Positions 1-7,606 of a stretch of 12,626 bases of DNA are shown one piece after another. The stretch is from an uncultured bacterium (lineage in GTDB: Bacteria; Bacillota; Clostridia; Lachnospirales; Lachnospiraceae). Where the stretch lies: the NCBI GenBank assembly GCA_946543095.1, contig CAMNLO010000016.1:1-12626 (forward strand), given 5' to 3'. How positions within the stretch are numbered: the stretch's first letter is position 1; the number at the start of each line of letters is the position of its first letter. The notes beneath the pieces are model-generated. The model was not told the DNA's origin and ran no database searches. It saw nothing but the letters and a program-made list of their open reading frames with translations. The translations under genes and the position numbers were made by a program.

Positions 1-54
<54 letters not shown>

Positions 55-252
55 AGTTTCGCTTTGCTTTCCAGCAAAACGTTAAGTTTGAATTGACTGC
101 AGATTCGAAAATCTGGCTAATTCTTATTTGTGTACACGTTTGTACTGTAGGAATCTCTTCCTACTCTTTTGTCCCCTAAAGTTCTGCTTACTTCAGGGTC
201 CTGCTGCTGTTCAGTTGTCAAGGTTCCCGTCGCTACCGTTCTGCGTGCGACG
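55..252 (-). promoter_or_regulatory. rRNA operon leader (transcribed spacer before 16S) with three small hairpins
   Basis: This is the stretch between the predicted rRNA transcription start (about 252) and the 16S start. It has no credible gene. Three perfect hairpins are visible: GTAGGAA/TTCCTAC with a 4-nt loop at 147-164, CAGATT/AATCTG with a 4-nt loop at 100-115 (the loop reads TTCG on the transcribed strand), and TTTGCT/AGCAAA with a 4-nt loop at 63-78. A smaller GTACA/TGTAC pair lies at 132-145. Leaders of this kind help fold, process and antiterminate pre-16S RNA. Which hairpin belongs to which step is not known from the sequence. Confidence 0.75.
207..223 (-). promoter_or_regulatory. 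boxA-like antitermination motif in the rRNA leader
   Basis: The minus strand reads CCTTGACAACTGAACAG. This resembles the CTTTGAAAACTGAACA-type element found upstream of 16S and in rRNA spacers of Firmicutes, where it is taken to recruit NusB/NusE-type antitermination factors. It lies about 30-45 nt downstream of the predicted start of transcription, a sensible place for boxA. The element contains TTGACA, but no -10 hexamer lies at the right distance, so I do not read it as a second promoter. The match is by eye and one base differs from the usual AAA core. Confidence 0.45.
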
Positions 253-258
253 CTCTAC

Positions 259-309
259 AGAATAACACCCCATGAATACATTGTCAAGCACTTTTTCATT
301 TTATTTTTC
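259..309 (-). promoter_or_regulatory. rRNA operon promoter with UP element
   Basis: On the minus strand there is a perfect -35 TTGACA (287-282), a 17-bp spacer and a -10 TATTCT (264-259, four of six consensus bases). Transcription should begin near 252. Directly upstream of the -35, about 309-290, the strand reads almost only A with a few T and G. This matches an UP element that contacts the RNA polymerase alpha C-terminal domain, as is usual for rRNA promoters. The promoter faces the 16S start about 200 bp away, and the preceding lipoprotein gene ends only 45 bp upstream of the -35. Confidence 0.88.
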
Positions 310-332
310 GGAAAGTCTAATGGCCGGTTTCC

Positions 333-1079
333 TCATCTGCTTCCCAGGGAATACTCCGTGCCGTACACCTCACCCGTCAGGGATACAGAGGCGATGCCCG
401 AAGCTTCCTCCTCAGAGATCTCACGGATCAGCACCAGCTCCTGCCCCGCCCCGGGGGAGAGAGGTCCCTGGAAATAAGCAAGGTCGTTTAAGAGCGCGGT
501 GGTGTTGGCCACCTTCGGAGCTTCCCCGTTGATCCCTATGCGGAACAGGGGTTTCAGGGAAAGGATATCCACAAAGACATCTCCTCCCGTTAAGTTCTCC
601 GTGTAAAAGCTTAGGACAAGAAGCTTGTGGCCGGGGTCCGCATCCATGGAAAAGCCGCCGCTCTCCCCGTAAGAATCCATCACATCATAGCCCATCCAGT
701 TGATGGAAACATCCGACAGGCCAAGCAGTTCGTCCACAGAGGACACCTCCGGCATGGAGGGTGCTTCCGGCGCGCCTCCCCCGCCGCTTTCAGAGCTCTC
801 GCCGCCTTCCTCTTCTGCCTGTGCTTCCTCCTCTTCCGCCCGCATCTTCGCCTTCATTTCCTCCACGGCGGCGTCCCGTTCTCTCTTCTTTGCCAGCTGT
901 TCCTCCGCATTGGTGACCAGCCGGAAATCCGTTCCCTTTCCGTGGCGCACGATCACGTCCACGGCGTATTCCGTGATAAGCTCCGTTTCCTCCTCCGTCA
1001 GATCGTAAAAGTATGCGCCGCAGGAGGAGAGCATAAGCGCCGATAATACAATGGCAATGATCCTGATGAATCCTTTCAT
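333..1079 (-). CDS. Lipoprotein with acidic linker, last gene of the signalling operon
   Basis: This is a 248-residue protein of unknown function. The N-terminus has a short basic start, a hydrophobic stretch and a lipobox LSSC, so Cys20 should be lipidated and the mature protein anchored on the outer face of the membrane. After a helical region (about 27-80) comes a low-complexity acidic and Gly/Ser-rich linker (about 81-112). A beta-rich C-terminal domain (about 113-245) has hydrophobic strands such as LLVLSFYTENL. It recalls extracellular DUF4352-like immunoglobulin-type lipoprotein domains, but I cannot prove that family. The start ATG overlaps the stop of the upstream sensor kinase (ATGA), so translation is probably coupled. 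A purine-rich AGGAAAGGAAA lies about 10 nt upstream. A role as ligand-binding partner or regulator of the kinase is inferred from the overlap alone. No terminator is visible after its stop. Confidence 0.85.
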   Translation of the reverse strand: MKGFIRIIAIVLSALMLSSCGAYFYDLTEEETELITEYAVDVIVRHGKGTDFRLVTNAEEQLAKKRERDAAVEEMKAKMRAEEEEAQAEEEGGESSESGGGGAPEAPSMPEVSSVDELLGLSDVSINWMGYDVMDSYGESGGFSMDADPGHKLLVLSFYTENLTGGDVFVDILSLKPLFRIGINGEAPKVANTTALLNDLAYFQGPLSPGAGQELVLIREISEEEASGIASVSLTGEVYGTEYSLGSR

Positions 1080-2410
1080 GAAAGCCCGGTTTCCTTTCCT
1101 ATAATAAAGAAGAACTCTACCCCGTTTTTCTTGTTTTCCACGCCATAGCTGCCCCCCATGCCGTCCAGGATGGCCTTGACGATGGAGAGGCCGATGCCGT
1201 TGCCGCCGTAGGCTCTGGTCCTGGCCTTGTCCGCTTTATAGAATTTCTCCCAAATATGGGGCAGGGCCTCCTCCGGGATGGGCTCCCCGGTGTTGAACAC
1301 GCTTACGACCGCCTGTTTTCCTTCACTCCTTAAGCCGATCCGGATCTTTCTCTCTCCAGAAAGGTGATGGAGGGCATTGGTGAAATAATTGGCAAACACC
1401 TGTCCCAGCTTGTCCGGATCCCCCAAGACCATGACCTCATCGTTTTCCGCTGTATCAAAAATGACCTCCGCCTGAGCCTCCCGGATCAGGACCTGCACGG
1501 AATTCAGGTAGTCCCGGATCAGGGCCGCCAGGTCAAAACGCTCCTCGTGATATTCCTCCCCCTGTTCCAGTTCGTTCAAGGTCAGAAGGCTTTTCACCAG
1601 CCAGTCCATTTTGGCGGCTTCATCCGCGATGATGCCCGCATACTCCCTGCACATTTCCTCATCTTCGCAGGCCCCGTCCGTTAGGCCTTCCGCGTAGCCC
1701 TGGATGATGGCAAGGGGAGTTTTCAGTTCATGGGAAGCGTTGGCAATGAATTCGTTGCGCATTTCGTCCAGCTTCTTCTGCCTGGCCAGATCCAGCTGCA
1801 GTGCCTCATTTTTGGCCTGCAGACTGATCAGGGTCTTTTCCAGAGGGCCTGACAGGATCCAGACCAGCAATCCGCCGGCGATCATGCCGAAGAGGCCGAT
1901 GTACAGCAGAAAACGGTTCGCCACAGCCGCGGATTCCCGCATGCTCTCAAGAGGAGACTGCATCAGGAAGGTCTCACCGCTTAACAGCGTGCCCCAGATC
2001 TCCATGTAGTCCGTCCCGGTGCGGCCATCCTTTGCGATCCACAGGGCATAGTGTTCGTTGCTTTCCAGTATATCTCTCTGCATGGGAGCCCCGGTGCTGC
2101 CTGCAAACAGGATGTCCAGGAGCCTGCGCTTTAAGCTCTCCTCCGAGCCGGAGAGACTGACTGTGGCAGAGGACGGATCCAGCACGATGATCCCCAGATC
2201 GTAACGGGCGGAGAGAAAGCTTAAGTCCACGGGAGCCCCGGAGGAAAAGCCCTGCTGCAGCAGCTCATAGGCCGCCACCAGGGATTTTTCCTTCTGTCCC
2301 CTGTAATACATCTCCAGAAACAGGTTATTGGCGATGCCGCAGAGAAGCAGGATGCAGGCCAGCAAAGCAATGTAGGACAAAGTCAGGTACAGCCTTAAGG
2401 AACGTTTCAA
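1076..2410 (-). CDS. Membrane sensor histidine kinase, VanS-like
   Basis: This 444-residue classical sensor kinase probably partners with the OmpR-type regulator four genes upstream. TM1 is about 8-30, an extracellular sensor region about 31-166, TM2 about 168-187, and a short coiled linker follows. The HisKA H-box SHELKTP has phospho-acceptor His227. The ATPase domain has an N-box with Asn341 and Asn345, a G1 box reading NTGEPIP (Asn373 where many kinases have Asp, common in VanS-like clostridial kinases), and a G2 box GGNGIGLSI at about 402-410. The start codon is TTG at 2410-2408. GGAGG lies 4 nt upstream (2419-2415), and the next Met would lose TM1, so the TTG is the likely start. It overlaps the stop of the preceding EAL gene, and the kinase stop overlaps the lipoprotein start. 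Autophosphorylation and phosphotransfer are family knowledge; the ligand is unknown. Confidence 0.93.
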   Translation of the reverse strand: MKRSLRLYLTLSYIALLACILLLCGIANNLFLEMYYRGQKEKSLVAAYELLQQGFSSGAPVDLSFLSARYDLGIIVLDPSSATVSLSGSEESLKRRLLDILFAGSTGAPMQRDILESNEHYALWIAKDGRTGTDYMEIWGTLLSGETFLMQSPLESMRESAAVANRFLLYIGLFGMIAGGLLVWILSGPLEKTLISLQAKNEALQLDLARQKKLDEMRNEFIANASHELKTPLAIIQGYAEGLTDGACEDEEMCREYAGIIADEAAKMDWLVKSLLTLNELEQGEEYHEERFDLAALIRDYLNSVQVLIREAQAEVIFDTAENDEVMVLGDPDKLGQVFANYFTNALHHLSGERKIRIGLRSEGKQAVVSVFNTGEPIPEEALPHIWEKFYKADKARTRAYGGNGIGLSIVKAILDGMGGSYGVENKKNGVEFFFIIGKETGLS

Positions 2411-4497
2411 GCTTCCTCCAGAAGATCGTGCACGATCTTTTCGATGGCTTCCTTTGTATAGGGCTTTGCGATAAAGCCGCTGGCCCCTAATGAGATCAGA
2501 CGGTTTTTCTCCTTGGGAGAGATCTGGGAGGTGATGAGCACCGGCAGATCCGCCAGATCCGAATTGGATTTCATGCGTTTTAACATCTCAAAGCCGTCCA
2601 TTCCGGGCATATTGATGTCCAGCATGACAATATCGCATTTGCCGCCGTTTAACAGATATTCCAGGCCGGAAATACCGTTGATGGCTTCCGTAATGGCAAA
2701 GCTTCCGCTGAAGATATCCCGGAGGATCGCCCGGTTCATGGCCAGGTCTTCCACGATGAGCATGGAGCGCTGCCCCTCGGAGGCATCCCGGACCAACAGG
2801 TCCTTCTGACGCTTCTTCTCCTCGATCTCCGTCATGACGCAGGTCCCCACCTTGTCCACCAGCTTGTTGAACTGGTCTATGGGAACCGGCGGCGAATAGT
2901 AAAAGCCCTGGACATAATGGCATTCCATGCGCTTTAAGGTGTTCAGCTCCTCCAGCCCCTCCACGCCTTCCGCGATGACGGAAAGATTCATCCATTTTGC
3001 CAGTCCGATGATGTATTCCAGGATCAGCCTCGCATTGGCATCCTGCTCCAGGGAACGGATGAAAAACCGGTCGATCTTTAAGATATCCAAAGACAGCTTT
3101 CCCAGCATGCTCAATGAGGAATAGCCGCTGCCGAAATCGTCCATTTCAATGATAAACCCGGATTTGCGCAGCACGTCCGTGACCTCTGCCAGCTTCGCCG
3201 GGCTGTCCACGTAGGCCGTCTCCGTGATCTCAAGATGCAGCAGCTCAGGAGCGATCCTGTGCTCCTCCACGATCTCCGGGATCACCTTCAGGATATCCAT
3301 GGAGTAGATGTCGCTTCTGGACACGTTCACGGACACCGGCACCACGGGCCTTCCGCTCTTCTTCCAGTCCGCGATCAGCTCTGCCGTCTTGTTCCAGACA
3401 TAGGTGTCCAGCTCGCTGACAAATCCGTTGCGCTCGAATAAGGGAATGAACTCTTCGGGGGAGATGATGCCCCGCTCCGGATGGACCCATCTCACAAGGC
3501 TCTCCGCCCCGATGATCTGTTCCCTGTCGATATCGAATTTCGGCTGCAGATAGATCTGGAACTGCTCCTCATTCAGAGCCTTGCGCATATTGTCGGTGAG
3601 ATGCTTCTCCCCCATCTTATGGGAATGGGTCTCCTCGCTGTAGAAGGCGTATTCCAGATTGAAATGATCCTTTGCCATGTTCACGGCGGAGTAGGCGCAT
3701 TCGCACATCTTTCCCACATCCTGGGCAGGATCCGTGATCTCATAGATGCCGAACTTGACCCGGATGTCCGTTTCCAGAGGATAGGAAGAGAGCACCCGCT
3801 CCGAAAACCGCACCAGCTTCGACTCATAGACCTTCTTTTTCATCAGGAAAATGAACCGGTCTGCATAGAGCCTGCAGCCCAGGACCAGATCCTTGCCGAA
3901 CTCCTTCCGCACCGCCTCCGCGATCCAGGACAGGAGCTGGTCCGCCTCCTTCGTTCCGTGCTGGACATTGATCAGGCTGAAATGGGAAACATCCATGGCC
4001 AGAAGGTCGTATTCCCCTTCTCCCGCCTTCAGGCGCTCCTCCACAAGCCGATAGAAAGGATTGCGTTTGAAGAGGCCTGTGAGATCATCATAGGACTCCT
4101 GCACGGGTCCCGGCATGGAAGCCTTCCGTTTTAAGAGATTGGCAAGCCGTAAACGGAACACATCCTTCCGGATCCCCTTGGCGGCGTAATCCATGGCTCC
4201 CAGCTTCAGCGCATTGGCTTCGAAAATGTCCTCCTTCTGGCCTGTGAGAACGAACACGGGCACGTCTGCGTGCTCCGGGCTCTTTGCCAGCTCGCTCAGG
4301 ACGTCAAAACCATCCATGCCGGGCATTACCAGATCCAGGATGATGGCACTGATATTCCCCCTTAAGTTCAGCTCCGATAAGGCGGCTTTTCCACCGGGAG
4401 CATCGATCAGGGTGTACTGCCCCTCCAGGGCTTCGTGAACCCAGCGTCTGTCCTGTTCTTCGTCATCCACAACCAATATGACCGGTTCTTTTTCCAT
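2407..4497 (-). CDS. Receiver - degenerate GGDEF - EAL - receiver protein, likely c-di-GMP phosphodiesterase
   Basis: A 696-residue cytoplasmic protein with four domains. Receiver 1 (about 5-125) has acidic pair Asp11/Asp12, phospho-acceptor Asp55, Thr85 and Lys108 (followed by Gly, not the usual Pro). The GGDEF domain (about 137-290) begins with DDLTGL, but its signature reads YADRF at 211-215, so it cannot be an ordinary diguanylate cyclase. The EAL domain (about 300-550) keeps the hallmarks: ESL with Glu332, Asn391, LEITET with Glu423, DDFGSG with Asp453/Asp454, Lys474, AEGVE with Glu510 and QGF with Gln530. It is therefore probably an active phosphodiesterase hydrolysing c-di-GMP to pGpG. 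Receiver 2 (about 578-693) has Glu583/Asp584, acceptor Asp627, Thr656 and Lys678-Pro. GAGGAG lies 7 nt before the ATG. The gene follows the hybrid kinase by 55 bp and overlaps the next kinase. Its receivers are the best candidates for the end of the relay. Confidence 0.94.
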   Translation of the reverse strand: MEKEPVILVVDDEEQDRRWVHEALEGQYTLIDAPGGKAALSELNLRGNISAIILDLVMPGMDGFDVLSELAKSPEHADVPVFVLTGQKEDIFEANALKLGAMDYAAKGIRKDVFRLRLANLLKRKASMPGPVQESYDDLTGLFKRNPFYRLVEERLKAGEGEYDLLAMDVSHFSLINVQHGTKEADQLLSWIAEAVRKEFGKDLVLGCRLYADRFIFLMKKKVYESKLVRFSERVLSSYPLETDIRVKFGIYEITDPAQDVGKMCECAYSAVNMAKDHFNLEYAFYSEETHSHKMGEKHLTDNMRKALNEEQFQIYLQPKFDIDREQIIGAESLVRWVHPERGIISPEEFIPLFERNGFVSELDTYVWNKTAELIADWKKSGRPVVPVSVNVSRSDIYSMDILKVIPEIVEEHRIAPELLHLEITETAYVDSPAKLAEVTDVLRKSGFIIEMDDFGSGYSSLSMLGKLSLDILKIDRFFIRSLEQDANARLILEYIIGLAKWMNLSVIAEGVEGLEELNTLKRMECHYVQGFYYSPPVPIDQFNKLVDKVGTCVMTEIEEKKRQKDLLVRDASEGQRSMLIVEDLAMNRAILRDIFSGSFAITEAINGISGLEYLLNGGKCDIVMLDINMPGMDGFEMLKRMKSNSDLADLPVLITSQISPKEKNRLISLGASGFIAKPYTKEAIEKIVHDLLEEA
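2415..2419 (-). promoter_or_regulatory. Ribosome binding site that fixes the TTG start of the sensor kinase
   Basis: GGAGG sits inside the last codons of the EAL-protein gene, 4 nt before a TTG whose last two bases are the first two of the upstream TGA stop. This arrangement suggests translational coupling and supports TTG as the kinase start. Confidence 0.7.
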
Positions 4498-4552
4498 AAA
4501 TACTCCTCATTTCTTAAACAGCTCCGGAAGCCTTTCCCCGATCCAGGGGCGC

Positions 4553-6889
4553 TCAGCCCGATATGGCCTTAAGCGGAGCCTTCAGCGCCTGATAATCCTT
4601 CAGAAAATCCCCATGGTGGGCGTTAATATATGCCATGTCCCCGTTTCTTCCCGCTTTTTCCAGCATCAGAGCCTTTTCTCCCAGCTCCATGGCGCCGATG
4701 GTCCTGGCGGAGCTTTTGAGCGAATGGACCAAAGTCGTGTATCCCTCCAGATCCGACTCCCGCAGCAGCCTTTCCAGCTCCTGTGTGTTTTCGTCAGCGG
4801 TATCCAGGAAGACCTTCAGGACCTGCCGGAAGATCTCCTCCCCCTGACAGTTTTCCAGGCCCGCCTCCACATTCACCCCGTAATCCTTTAAGGAAGCAAG
4901 ATCCGCCGCCTGCACCTCATGACGGTCTTCCTGCTGCTCCTCTTCCTCTGCCCAATCCATGATCTTTTCCTTCGGCAGATACTGCAGCAGCTGCTTTTCC
5001 AGTTCCTTCGTGTCGATGGGTTTTGCGAGATAATCCTCAAACCCGGCTTTCAGATATTGCTCCCTGGCCCCGGAGATCGCGTTGGCCGTAAGGCAGATCA
5101 CGGGGGTCTTGGCATTAATCCCCGTGGGATCGCTCTGCAATTCCTTCAGGGTCTCAATACCGTCCTTTTTCGGCATCATATGATCCAAAAAGATCATATC
5201 GTAGCGCTGCTTTGCTGCGAAGGCAAGCCCCTCGTCCCCGCTGCCCGCGGCGTCCACCCGGACCTTCGTGCGCTTGATGAGGCTCTTGAACACCTTCAGG
5301 TTCATGGTGTTGTCGTCCACCACCAGCACCCTCGCCTCCGGTGCCGTGAAGCGTCCGTGATCCTCTTTCCTGCGGCTGATATGCTCGCTGTAGGCATCCC
5401 TGTAATCCCCAAGAGGCTCCCAGCTCACCACCTTCTGCCGCAGGGCAAAGGAGAAGGTGGACCCTGCGCCGTAAATGCTGTCCACCTGAAGGGAGGCGCC
5501 CATGAGCTGCAGGAGGCTTCTGGTAATGCTCATGCCAAGGCCCGTTCCCTCTATGCTGCGGTTTCGCTTTTCATCGATCCGCTCAAATTCCACAAAGAGC
5601 TTCGGGATATCCTCCTTACGGATGCCGATGCCGGTGTCCCTGACGGAAACATTCAGGATGACCTGATCTTGCTCAGAGGGAAGCCTTTCGCTGCTGATGC
5701 TGAAGGTCACACTGCCCCGCTCCGTATACTTCACGGCGTTGGTCAGAATGTTCATGATGATCTGCTTGATGCGGACCTCGTCTCCATAGAGGCGGCCGGG
5801 CAGCAGGGGATCGAATTCCGGGATCAGCAGGAGTCCTTTTGCATCTGCCCTGGGATGGATCATGTTGACCAAAGAGTTGATAAACTCCGCCAGATCATAT
5901 TCCACGGGCAATATCTCGATCTTTCCGGCTTCGATCTTGGAAAAATCCAGAATGTCATTGATCAGGCCAAGGAGCGTCCCCCCGGCATCCCGGATGCTTT
6001 CGGAGTAGGAAAGGATCGCCTCGTTTTCCGCCTCCCTTAAGATCATCTCGTTCATCCCCAGCACCGCATTGATGGGGGTGCGGATCTCATGGGACATATT
6101 CGCCAGAAAGTCCGACTTGGAGCGGTTTGCGATATCCGCCGCCTGTTTGGCCTTGTCCAGATCCGAAAGGGTCTTCAAAAGATTCTGGTAGTCAGGGGTC
6201 TCCACTCCGATGTAAAAAATGTACAGCGCGATGACTGCCCCGAAATAATTAAACAGGATCCCGCTGCCGATCTGGAAGGTGTTGGTCAGCTCCAGCATGA
6301 CGCCGCCGATGGCCACGGAAAAGGCTGCCACTGCCGTGGACATGGCTCTGGCGCTCAGCTTCCTTCCCAGGATAATGAACAGCATGATGGTGTAGAACAG
6401 GTAATACAGCTCGTATACATAGCCCAGCATGACCCTGACCCACATGGGGACTGAGGTGATGATGTCTTCCCCCTGATTCCTGAGCAGCTGGAGTGTAAAG
6501 ACCAGAGTCGTAAAGACTACACTGGAAACAGCCAGGCCGGTGTTTATGGTGAGAAAAACATGCCTCAGGGGATACTCGTCAAAAAAGCCCTCCATGTAAA
6601 GCGACATGTAATAGGTCAGCAGGATATTCGCCTGAAAGACCAGCAGAAGCAGCAGAAGCTTGATCTCCGGCGCCACGGGAAACTGTCCTGAGTCCCGGAA
6701 AATATTGTCCAGTATGCTGATCAGATTCCCGAATACGATGGTGATGGTCAGGGTGCGGAACTGCAGGTTCTTATGCACCTGCCCCGTACCCAGGACGCGG
6801 ATCAGGATATAGAGCACTACACTGAATATAAATGCTGCAAGACTGAAGGAAATATGCAGCATGGTTTCCGTGCCGATCAGTTTAACCAA
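4553..6889 (-). CDS. Seven-helix hybrid histidine kinase with receiver and Hpt domains
   Basis: This 778-residue membrane kinase carries a full His-Asp-His relay cassette. About seven hydrophobic helices occupy residues 12-230 with only short loops, so sensing is probably within the membrane. A coiled linker (about 233-258) follows. HisKA has SHEIRTP with His267. The ATPase domain has N-box NILTN (Asn380, Asn384), G1 DTGIGI (Asp418) and G2 EGTGLGMSI (447-455). The receiver (about 519-638) has Asp525/Asp526, acceptor Asp569, Thr601 and Lys623. The C-terminal Hpt domain (about 665-772) has HSLKSSA with His722. There is no output domain, so phosphate must pass to another receiver; the adjacent EAL protein offers two. 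The proposed start is TTG (6889) with AAAGGA 5 nt away. An ATG at codon 10 (6862) just before the first helix is the alternative. The gene sits 35 bp after the OmpR-type regulator. Confidence 0.94.
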   Translation of the reverse strand: MVKLIGTETMLHISFSLAAFIFSVVLYILIRVLGTGQVHKNLQFRTLTITIVFGNLISILDNIFRDSGQFPVAPEIKLLLLLLVFQANILLTYYMSLYMEGFFDEYPLRHVFLTINTGLAVSSVVFTTLVFTLQLLRNQGEDIITSVPMWVRVMLGYVYELYYLFYTIMLFIILGRKLSARAMSTAVAAFSVAIGGVMLELTNTFQIGSGILFNYFGAVIALYIFYIGVETPDYQNLLKTLSDLDKAKQAADIANRSKSDFLANMSHEIRTPINAVLGMNEMILREAENEAILSYSESIRDAGGTLLGLINDILDFSKIEAGKIEILPVEYDLAEFINSLVNMIHPRADAKGLLLIPEFDPLLPGRLYGDEVRIKQIIMNILTNAVKYTERGSVTFSISSERLPSEQDQVILNVSVRDTGIGIRKEDIPKLFVEFERIDEKRNRSIEGTGLGMSITRSLLQLMGASLQVDSIYGAGSTFSFALRQKVVSWEPLGDYRDAYSEHISRRKEDHGRFTAPEARVLVVDDNTMNLKVFKSLIKRTKVRVDAAGSGDEGLAFAAKQRYDMIFLDHMMPKKDGIETLKELQSDPTGINAKTPVICLTANAISGAREQYLKAGFEDYLAKPIDTKELEKQLLQYLPKEKIMDWAEEEEQQEDRHEVQAADLASLKDYGVNVEAGLENCQGEEIFRQVLKVFLDTADENTQELERLLRESDLEGYTTLVHSLKSSARTIGAMELGEKALMLEKAGRNGDMAYINAHHGDFLKDYQALKAPLKAISG

Positions 6890-6894
6890 GGGTT

Positions 6895-6900
6895 TCCTTT
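6895..6900 (-). promoter_or_regulatory. Ribosome binding site supporting a TTG start of the hybrid kinase
   Basis: AAAGGA is 5 nt upstream of the TTG at 6889-6887 and lies in the 35-bp gap after the response regulator. The competing ATG at 6862-6860 has only a weak CGGAAA in front of it. Both starts leave the first transmembrane helix intact, so the choice does not affect the function call. Confidence 0.55.
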
Positions 6901-6924
6901 CAATTTACAAAATATGGGGAGGGC

Positions 6925-7605
6925 TCACTGTTTTTCCAGTTTGTACCCCAGGCCCCAGATGGTCCTGATGTGCTCGCCGGCGTCCCCCAGCTTGCTGCGA
7001 AGCTTTTTCACATGGGTGTCCACTGTGCGCTCATCTCCGAAATAATCATAATCCCAGACTGCCTGCAGGATCTTTTCCCTTGAGAGGGCGATGCCCGGAT
7101 GCTCCATAAAAAACCGCAGCAGTTCAAATTCCTTGAAGGAAAGCTCGATCCGCTCTCCCCCCACAGACACCTCTCTTGCCACAGGATCCAGAAGGATCTC
7201 CCCGAAGGAAAGCTTCTCTTCCTCCTGGGGCCTGCTGCGTCTTAAGATCGCATTGACCCTGGCCACCAGGACCCTGGGCCGGAAGGGCTTTTCCACATAT
7301 TCATCCGCCCCGGCGTCAAAGCCCGCCAGCTGATCCTGCTCGGAGGTCCTGGCAGTCAGAAGAATCACGGGCACAGCGGCGCGGTCCGCGCTGTCCCGGA
7401 TCTCCCGAAGCACCTGAAGCCCGTCCATTTTCGGCATCATCACATCCAGAATGAACAGCGAGATATCGGGAATCTCGTAAAAGGCGTTGATGGCCTCCTC
7501 TCCGTCTCCCGCCTCCAGCACCTCATAGCCTTCTTTTTTCAAAAAGTCGCGGACAAGTCTCCGGATCCTTTCCTCATCATCCGCCACAAGTATCTTTAAG
7601 CCCAT
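6925..7605 (-). CDS. OmpR/PhoB-family response regulator
   Basis: This 226-residue transcription factor has the usual two-domain length. The receiver (about 3-120) has Asp9/Asp10, phospho-acceptor Asp54 in LDVMMPKMDG, Thr84 and Lys106-Pro. The C-terminal winged helix (about 132-224) contains the strongly conserved FKEFELLRFF and RTVDTHVKKLRSKLG recognition segments and ends in the typical IRTIWGLGYKLE. Phosphorylation of Asp54 should favour dimerisation and binding to direct-repeat operators. The start ATG is one base after the stop of the upstream membrane-protein gene, with GGGG about 10 nt before it. The architecture pairs naturally with the VanS-like kinase at 1076-2410, but the two genes are separated by the hybrid kinase and the EAL gene. 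The operon promoter is an obvious first target for autoregulation; I see no clear direct-repeat operator there. Confidence 0.96.
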   Translation of the reverse strand: MGLKILVADDEERIRRLVRDFLKKEGYEVLEAGDGEEAINAFYEIPDISLFILDVMMPKMDGLQVLREIRDSADRAAVPVILLTARTSEQDQLAGFDAGADEYVEKPFRPRVLVARVNAILRRSRPQEEEKLSFGEILLDPVAREVSVGGERIELSFKEFELLRFFMEHPGIALSREKILQAVWDYDYFGDERTVDTHVKKLRSKLGDAGEHIRTIWGLGYKLEKQ

Positions 7606-7606
7606 T

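Noticed and set aside
217..222. Second TTGACA in the rRNA leader as a P2 promoter
   Set aside because: No -10-like hexamer occurs 16-18 bp downstream; the sequence fits a boxA-like motif better.
169..532. Small plus-strand open frames near the rRNA leader
   Set aside because: They run against the rRNA leader and promoter, have no ribosome site and resemble no protein.
4527..4552. Hairpin-like CCCC/GGGG in the gap after the hybrid kinase as a terminator
   Set aside because: The stem is only four pairs with no T-run after it, and the genes on both sides appear to belong to one operon.
4919..6040. Long plus-strand open frame (about 373 codons) opposite the hybrid kinase
   Set aside because: It lies wholly antisense to a gene with clear kinase, receiver and Hpt motifs, and its translation is rich in His, Leu, Gln and Arg with no recognisable domain, typical of an antisense shadow of a GC-rich gene.
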